Assembly (NCBI GenBank): GCA_910585715.1
Contig: CAJUEX010000074.1
Coordinates: 1-11,281, forward strand
Source: an uncultured Lachnospiraceae bacterium
Lineage (GTDB): Bacteria; Bacillota; Clostridia; Lachnospirales; Lachnospiraceae
Reading direction: 5' to 3'
Length of the DNA: 11,281 bases
The notes beneath the pieces were generated by a model, which saw only the letters and a list, made by a program, of their open reading frames with translations, was not told the DNA's origin and did not search any database. The first letter of the stretch is position 1. The number at the start of each line of letters is the position of its first letter. Both the position numbers and the translations under genes were made by a program. Positions 5,981 through 11,281 of this stretch are shown one piece after another.

Positions 5981-6767
5981 TCATATGTAAACAATCTGGA
6001 TAATAATATCCACAAAGTTTGTATCTAACTTATATGCTATATATAATTTCTTATGCCTCCGCTTCACATCTGAAAAAAGATTCATGATTCGTTTATCAAT
6101 CACCTCAAATAATATTTTAGTAAATACATTAATATCATATGTATCCAAAGAATATTTCTGCGCCGACTTTTCTTCTACTCGATATGGTACAAGCTCGGCT
6201 TCCAAAAGATTCGGATATTTCCACACTTCCTTTGCTTTATCTGACAACAATTTTGCTCTTTCTTTTATGTGTTTTTCATTCCATTCCGTCATTTTAACAA
6301 GATAAGCATTCAATCGCAATGCACTTTCTTTAAATCCACCTGTCATCTCCATCTTTTCCACAAATGGTTTATCACTCACTTCTGAGTTGTATGCTGTAAG
6401 TGTAAGATTTCCAATCGTATGAGTATATGTTTTCTAGATATCTTTCCAGTTTGGTCCTAATTCCCTTTTCCATTCATCATTAGAATTAGCATTTTGTGGC
6501 ATTATATGCTCAATGGTATAATTTTCAATAACAATTGGAGCCTTATTATTATAATTTTCCAAATGACTTAATATATAATTTCTCGAACGCATGTTATAAA
6601 TATCTTTGGAAACAAACGCCGCCACGAATTTATCATCATTTGGAAACTGTTTGTAATCATCTCCCAAAATAAAGAATATCCCAACTATAATAGCGCTGAT
6701 ATACCGGAATCAGAAATTGTTTGTTTCCGTTTAAAATTGAATATATATTTCCCTTTGTTGCATCCAA
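5981..6767 (-). pseudogene. GmrSD-like restriction endonuclease (DUF262/DUF1524), broken
   Basis: Remains of a DUF262-DUF1524 protein of the GmrSD family. These are NTP-dependent nucleases; the founding member cuts DNA with glucosylated hydroxymethylcytosine (type IV restriction). A TTG at 6767 with GGAGG nine bases upstream starts DATKGNIYSILNGNKQF, followed by IPVYQRYYSWD, the DUF262 signature. About 31 codons in, near 6675, the sequence jumps to the DUF1524 region in another frame, so several hundred residues are deleted. The second frame gives RSRNYILSHLENYN, the His-Me finger segment YTIEHIMPQN, then WKDI and a TAG at 6434-6436. The same frame continues beyond it as THTIGNLTLTAYNSE, so the TAG replaces a Gln codon. 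The rest (6379-5981) finishes DUF1524 (GGFKESALRLN, RAKLLSDKAKEVWKYPN) and enters a DUF5655-like domain (FEVIDKRIMNLF, LYIAYKLDTNFVDI), which breaks off early. It begins 16 bases after the hsdR stop, so it was the next gene of that operon. Confidence 0.85.
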
Positions 6768-6783
6768 AGCTAATGTCCTCCTG

Positions 6784-9700
6784 CTATTTTTCTCCGTATT
6801 TTATTGATGATTCTGCTACCATCATAGGCTTGCTAATCTGATTGTCATATAAAACAGAGCTTTTAGTAAAATTTACGCTACTACTGTCCTCTCTGTCCAT
6901 ATCATTATTATCCGTCCAAAGCTCACACTGAGTCATGACAGTCTGTACAGCATCTTCCATCCCTTCCGGTGGATATCTGTGTTTCTTAAGAAGTTTCTTT
7001 ATCATCATACGCATCTTGGCGCGAGCCGAATCACGCTTTTGCCAATCTATGGTACGGTTTTTACGAAGTGTTTCTGCAAGTTCCTTTGTTATGGCAATCA
7101 GCTCTTTATTCTGATAAAAGTCCTTTATTGCTTGAGGCTTTGTAAGCGCATCATAAAATGCAAGCTCATCTGCTGTAAGGCCCAGCTTATCTCCTTCCTT
7201 TTGTGCTGCTGCAATCTGCTTTGCCAAATTAAGAAGTTCCTCTATTACCTGTTCATTGGTAAGCATCCCATTCAGATACCTGTTCATTGCCTTCTGAATG
7301 ATTTCACTGAACTTTTCTGACTTTACCACATTGGTCCTTCTGTATACTTGTACCTGCTCAGCTATTAGTTTTTTCAATAATTCTACTGCCAGATTTTTCT
7401 CTTTCATCTTCGATATTTCCTCAAGAAACTTAGGATCAAAAAGAGAAAAATTCTGTGATACATCAGAGAAAAGATTGATTACCCCGTCACTCTTAATACT
7501 CGCCTTTAATAATTCGTTTATCCTTGCATTCATCTCTGGAAGAGAGATTTTCTTTCCCTGTCCTTGATTCACAAAACGCATTACAAGCACTCGCACCGAT
7601 TCAAAAAATGCAGCTTCAACCCGAAGGTCTTCTTCTACCAGTGAAGAACATAAGGACAATGCCTGCCTTAAAAGTAACGCTTCCTTCAAAAACTCTATCT
7701 TCTCTTTTCCCTTACCAATATCTACAATAAAGTTTACACCACCGCTAATTGTCTTTGCCCTTTCTAAATCACTGCCCGTTATAAATTTTGAATAATCATA
7801 GCCATGAAAGAAATCTTGGCATATGGACAATTTCTCCAGGAATTTAGGAAACGCCACTTTCGCCACATCCGTATCCCCATAATTTTTCTTGTCACGGGAT
7901 GTAAAGTCATTCATTGCTTCCTTAAGAGCTGACGCAATACCCACATAATCAACAATAAGTCCACCTTCTTTGTCCTTAAACACACGATTCACTCTGGCTA
8001 TGGCCTGCATAAGATTATACCCCCTCATGGGCTTATACACATACATTGTGGCAAGTGAGGGGACATCAAAACCTGTCAGCCACATATCAACGACAATAGC
8101 TATTTTGAACAGACTGTTATCATCCTTAAATTTCTTCGCCATTTCTTCCCTATGACGTTTATTCCCAATAATCTTTTTCCAATCTTCCGGATCTTTGTTC
8201 CAGTCTGTCATAACAACTCCAACTTTTTCCGTCCACGTTGGTCGTAATTCAAGAATTCTCTTATATATTTTCATGGCAATAGTCCGTGAATATGCGACTA
8301 TCATAGCTTTTCCCGTAAGCAGAGCAGCCCTGTTATTTTCGTAATGATCTAAAATATCACAAACAAGGGAATCAATTGTCTTATCATTCCCAAGGATTGC
8401 CTCCACCTGCCCCAGTTGCTTTTTACTTTTCTCTACCACCTCAGCATCTGCATTCAAAGCCATCAAATCATATTCTGCATCAATCAGCTTTAAAGTAGTT
8501 TCGTCCAGCTTCAGCTTTATCACTCGGCTCTCATAATAAACAGGACGAGTAGCTCCATCTTCCACTGCCTGTGTCATATCATATATATCTATATAATCAC
8601 CAAAGACTTCTATTGTACTTCTATCTTTCATGGAAATAGGAGTTCCTGTAAATCCAACATATGTAGCATTCGGCAAACAATTTCGGATAATTCTGGCTGT
8701 TCCCATGACAATTTTTGCCTCTTTATTCCCATCTGCGTTTTCTAACATTTTTACTTTTTCTTTTAATCCATATTGTCCACGATGAGCCTCATCCGCCATT
8801 ACAATTATATTTCGTCTTTCAGATAATGGCTCATCCGACTCCTCAAACTTCTGCATCGTTGTAAAAATAATTCCATTTGCCTGCCTGCCATCCAGCCAGT
8901 CCTTTAATCCTATATCGCCCTTTGCAGAACTTGGTCCCAATTTTCTACATGTAGCATGAACTGGCACCTGCCTTAAAAATGCACTGCATTTTGCAAACTG
9001 TCCAAAAAGCTGGTCATCCAAGTCATTCCTGTCAGTAACCACAACAACTGTTGGGTTATTTAATGTTTCTTGTAATAAATGTGCATAGAATACCATTGAT
9101 AAAGATTTGCCTGACCCCTGAGTATGCCAGAAAACACCACCTTTACCATCTGTAACCGTTGCTTTGGCTGCTATCTGAACTGCTTTATTTACTGCAAAAT
9201 ATTGATGATATCCGGCAAGCATCTTATGTTTCTTTAATCCTTCATCAGAAAAACAGATAAAATTCTTGATTATATCAAGAAGCCTCTCCTTGTTAAACAT
9301 TCCCTCAAAAAATGTATCAAACTGCGCATGCTGCGTATTTTCATAATTGCCATCTTTCGTTTTCCACTCCATAAAACGATCTTCGCCAGATGTAATGGTT
9401 CCTGCTTTTGAAGTATTCAAATCACTCATGACACAGATACAGTTATAAATAAACATTGTCGGAATTTCGTGGGTGTAATTTCTTATCTGTGCATATCCTT
9501 CCGAAGCATCTGTTTCTTCTCTGGAAGGTGATTTTAATTCTATCAGTACCACCGGAAGCCCATTTATAAACAGAATCATATCCGGTCTCTTATTGCTATT
9601 TTCAATAAATGTCCACTGATTTGCCACAATAAACGAGTTATTATCTACATTTTTATAATCCACAATATATACTATAGAGGAACATTCCTCCCCATTAGCA

Positions 9701-9984
9701 TTGTACCTAACCGGTATACCATTCTGTATGTAATCCATAAACACTTCGTTTTTCTGCACAAGGTCGCCATTTTCGTAATTTTTCAGCTTGTACAAAGCAT
9801 CTGATATAGCATCTTCCGGAAGGGATGGATTTAATCTGTATATGCGTTCCAAAAGAACATCATTATATAATGGGCTGTAAAAATCACGTTCAATTTCCGG
9901 ACCGTAGATGTGCTGATAGCCCATATTTTGAAATAATTCTATTATGGAATTTTCGTAATTTGCTTCAGTAAATGTTGTGGACAC
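6784..9984 (-). CDS. hsdR: Type I restriction enzyme R subunit (HsdR)
   Basis: HsdR is the motor and nuclease subunit of a type I restriction complex. With HsdM and HsdS it translocates DNA using ATP and cuts unmodified DNA far from the recognition site. Numbered from the GTG at 9993, the N-terminal nuclease domain has PDMILF (Asp138) and IELKSP (Glu152, Lys154), the PD-(D/E)xK core. The SF2 motor follows with HTQGSGKS (Walker A, 290-297), VVVTDRNDLDDQLF (317-330), DEAHRGQYG (401-409), GFTGTP (447-452), GFDVPSL (641-647) and QAIARVNRVF (663-672). The C-terminal helical part ends with IDWQKRDSARAK (982-993) and KKHRYPPEGMEDA (1003-1015). No stop or missing catalytic residue is seen, so the subunit appears intact. 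I prefer the GTG at 9984, giving MSTTFTEANYEN, which has GAGG eight bases upstream; the GTG at 9993 would overlap the FRG gene by four bases. The hydrophilic last ~40 residues (from about 1030) lie beyond the recognisable domain. hsdM and hsdS are not in the window. Confidence 0.95.
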   Translation of the reverse strand: MSTTFTEANYENSIIELFQNMGYQHIYGPEIERDFYSPLYNDVLLERIYRLNPSLPEDAISDALYKLKNYENGDLVQKNEVFMDYIQNGIPVRYNANGEECSSIVYIVDYKNVDNNSFIVANQWTFIENSNKRPDMILFINGLPVVLIELKSPSREETDASEGYAQIRNYTHEIPTMFIYNCICVMSDLNTSKAGTITSGEDRFMEWKTKDGNYENTQHAQFDTFFEGMFNKERLLDIIKNFICFSDEGLKKHKMLAGYHQYFAVNKAVQIAAKATVTDGKGGVFWHTQGSGKSLSMVFYAHLLQETLNNPTVVVVTDRNDLDDQLFGQFAKCSAFLRQVPVHATCRKLGPSSAKGDIGLKDWLDGRQANGIIFTTMQKFEESDEPLSERRNIIVMADEAHRGQYGLKEKVKMLENADGNKEAKIVMGTARIIRNCLPNATYVGFTGTPISMKDRSTIEVFGDYIDIYDMTQAVEDGATRPVYYESRVIKLKLDETTLKLIDAEYDLMALNADAEVVEKSKKQLGQVEAILGNDKTIDSLVCDILDHYENNRAALLTGKAMIVAYSRTIAMKIYKRILELRPTWTEKVGVVMTDWNKDPEDWKKIIGNKRHREEMAKKFKDDNSLFKIAIVVDMWLTGFDVPSLATMYVYKPMRGYNLMQAIARVNRVFKDKEGGLIVDYVGIASALKEAMNDFTSRDKKNYGDTDVAKVAFPKFLEKLSICQDFFHGYDYSKFITGSDLERAKTISGGVNFIVDIGKGKEKIEFLKEALLLRQALSLCSSLVEEDLRVEAAFFESVRVLVMRFVNQGQGKKISLPEMNARINELLKASIKSDGVINLFSDVSQNFSLFDPKFLEEISKMKEKNLAVELLKKLIAEQVQVYRRTNVVKSEKFSEIIQKAMNRYLNGMLTNEQVIEELLNLAKQIAAAQKEGDKLGLTADELAFYDALTKPQAIKDFYQNKELIAITKELAETLRKNRTIDWQKRDSARAKMRMMIKKLLKKHRYPPEGMEDAVQTVMTQCELWTDNNDMDREDSSSVNFTKSSVLYDNQISKPMMVAESSIKYGEK

Positions 9985-9989
9985 ATGTA

Positions 9990-11231
9990 TCACCTCGCTG
10001 TATGCTTTTCAATAACCATTTTAATAATACTGCTGGATATTTTTTCTGCTTCTTCTTTGGAATAATGATTTTTAACCAACTTTTTACATATCAAAATCTT
10101 AATTCTACTTGTAACGCTATCTCTCTTTATCCAATCTACTTCTTGATTGACATTAAATATCGTCACTATCTCATGTGTGATTGAACTATCTAATTGCAAT
10201 GCTTCTAAAACTTCTTTTACTATATCTTTATTATACTCCACATCCCCTTGTATACCTTCTTTTTGCTCCCGAATCACCTTTTGGAACCTTTCAAAATATG
10301 ATACGCTTCTTCTTTGATGTTCATTATGTTTACGTATATATTTAAGTTGATACTCTAACTCAGGGAATAAGTTTGCCTCACTAATATTGCAATGCTCCAG
10401 TTCTATTCTTATATTCTGCTTATTATCATCATTGATATAAAAGAAAGTTTTATCAAATTCTTCCCTTAGATTTGACTCAGCTTTTGTAACTATTGCCTCC
10501 TGTAACTTTTCCCCTTCATTAGTCACATTGAATTTTCCGGGTAATAAAAAAGCTCCACTTTGCCTAATTAATCTATCATTGTTCATGACTGGAAGTACTG
10601 TGCAAACCCCCTGGCAAATATGAATAAATTCTAACACTCCTTTTTCATCAGACCATCTCTTTGCCTGCTCACTACTTATTATTCCATCCTCTCTTAATTG
10701 TTGGACAATCTGCTTTAATGTGCAATTATCATTTAAGTCATAGCTCGCCAGTCTGGAAATAATTTTTACGTCCAAATCATTATATTTTAATGGCATATTT
10801 TCTTCTTTAAAATACACAATCCCTTGCGGGCACATTTTTTCCCTATCTTTAGACTCTGGATTTATGTATTCTTCCTCTCCATAATGTTTGCAAGCAAAAT
10901 AAAGAGCTACCAATGGATTAGTTGTCACATCAAGTAGTCTTGTACACATACCATAATGCTGATATTTCTCCATGATTTCAAAACTATCTCCAAGATTAAC
11001 AAATTCATTTGGAATTTGCCGCAATGGTTCTGACATTAAATGATGTTCCACACTAAGCATATTATCCCTGAAAATGCTAGGTTTAATATCCCAATAATCC
11101 ACAGCCTGTCCCCTAAAGAATAGTTGGGCATTAGGATCCTTTTTTTGCTCGTTTAATTTGCTTATTTCTCTCATGTATGCATCAACAGAAGATATTTCTA
11201 TTCCATCATCTGTATTTAAGGCAATAGGCAT
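9990..11231 (-). CDS. FRG-domain protein with HsdR-like C-terminal segment
   Basis: A 413-residue protein, presumably cytosolic (no signal peptide or membrane span). The N-terminal half is an FRG domain: QLFFRGQAVDYWDIKPS (36-52, with the naming Phe39-Arg40-Gly41), then EHHLM, then YQHYGMCTRLLDVTTNPLVA (90-109) and LYFAC, and a late RLIRQSGAFLLPG (220-232). FRG domains occur in many phage- and defence-linked proteins; their biochemical activity is not something I can assign. The middle (about 280-360) is charged and helical. The C-terminal stretch VDWIKRDS to EEAEK (365-397) aligns without gaps to residues 982-1015 of the neighbouring HsdR, suggesting it binds the same partner. The ATG at 11231 has a strong AAAGGGGG six bases upstream. 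The stop at 9990-9992 is five bases from the preferred hsdR start, and the hsdR ribosome site is inside this gene, so the two are tightly coupled. It is probably an accessory part of the type I system. Confidence 0.87.
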   Translation of the reverse strand: MPIALNTDDGIEISSVDAYMREISKLNEQKKDPNAQLFFRGQAVDYWDIKPSIFRDNMLSVEHHLMSEPLRQIPNEFVNLGDSFEIMEKYQHYGMCTRLLDVTTNPLVALYFACKHYGEEEYINPESKDREKMCPQGIVYFKEENMPLKYNDLDVKIISRLASYDLNDNCTLKQIVQQLREDGIISSEQAKRWSDEKGVLEFIHICQGVCTVLPVMNNDRLIRQSGAFLLPGKFNVTNEGEKLQEAIVTKAESNLREEFDKTFFYINDDNKQNIRIELEHCNISEANLFPELEYQLKYIRKHNEHQRRSVSYFERFQKVIREQKEGIQGDVEYNKDIVKEVLEALQLDSSITHEIVTIFNVNQEVDWIKRDSVTSRIKILICKKLVKNHYSKEEAEKISSSIIKMVIEKHTAR

Positions 11232-11281
11232 AAGAATCCCCCTTTCTATTCGTTGGTTTTAGCTGTATAAACAATAATTTA

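Noticed and set aside
11246..11281. End of an upstream gene (frame ending TAG at 11246-11248, minus strand)
   Set aside because: The same frame has a TAA at 11279-11281, leaving only ten codons. Another frame is open but runs into the FRG start, so nothing can be assigned.
1..11281. CRISPR arrays, tRNA or rRNA genes, long repeats
   Set aside because: I saw no regularly spaced repeats and no cloverleaf or rRNA-like segments on either strand; this was reading by eye, not a scan.

Overview
The window looks like a piece of a low-GC Firmicutes chromosome, most likely a gut Clostridia/Lachnospiraceae-type bacterium. This rests on AT-rich sequence with strong AGGAGG-type ribosome binding sites, consensus sigma-A promoters, an AgrC/AgrA-like signalling pair, larB/larE and an IS110 remnant of a kind common in that group. 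The taxon is an inference from style, not from a marker gene. Apart from the IS110 fragment, every gene I can support is on the minus strand, so the natural reading order is from base 11281 down to base 1.

Right part (about 11231 to 5745): a type I restriction locus. An FRG-domain protein is followed, with tightly coupled translation, by an intact type I restriction R subunit (HsdR). Sixteen bases after it begins a wrecked GmrSD-like (DUF262/DUF1524) gene with a large internal deletion, a frame change and a nonsense codon. It runs into an orphan winged-helix fragment. HsdM and HsdS are not in the window; if they exist they should lie beyond base 11281. The FRG protein ends in a segment that aligns without gaps to the C-terminal segment of HsdR. 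This suggests the two proteins share a docking surface on the methyltransferase core, and it is the most interesting observation here.

Centre (5497 to 3389): a membrane histidine kinase of the AgrC/GHKL type and a LytTR-family response regulator, adjacent and co-oriented, with no agrB/agrD peptide genes beside them.

Left centre (3327 to 1659): larB and larE, overlapping and preceded by their own promoter. They cover NaAD carboxylation/hydrolysis and sulfur transfer in nickel-pincer nucleotide biosynthesis. larC and larA are not in the window. The LarE has the three-cysteine arrangement of the iron-sulfur type.

Left end (1451 to 1): the C-terminal third of an IS110-family transposase (plus strand), then a perfect-consensus promoter, a hairpin resembling a transcription attenuator, a decayed MATE efflux gene with two in-frame stops and large deletions, and the start of a GNAT acetyltransferase that runs off the window. 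Together the dead MATE gene, the dead GmrSD gene, the orphan wHTH piece and the transposase stump mark this as an accessory region with repeated gene turnover.
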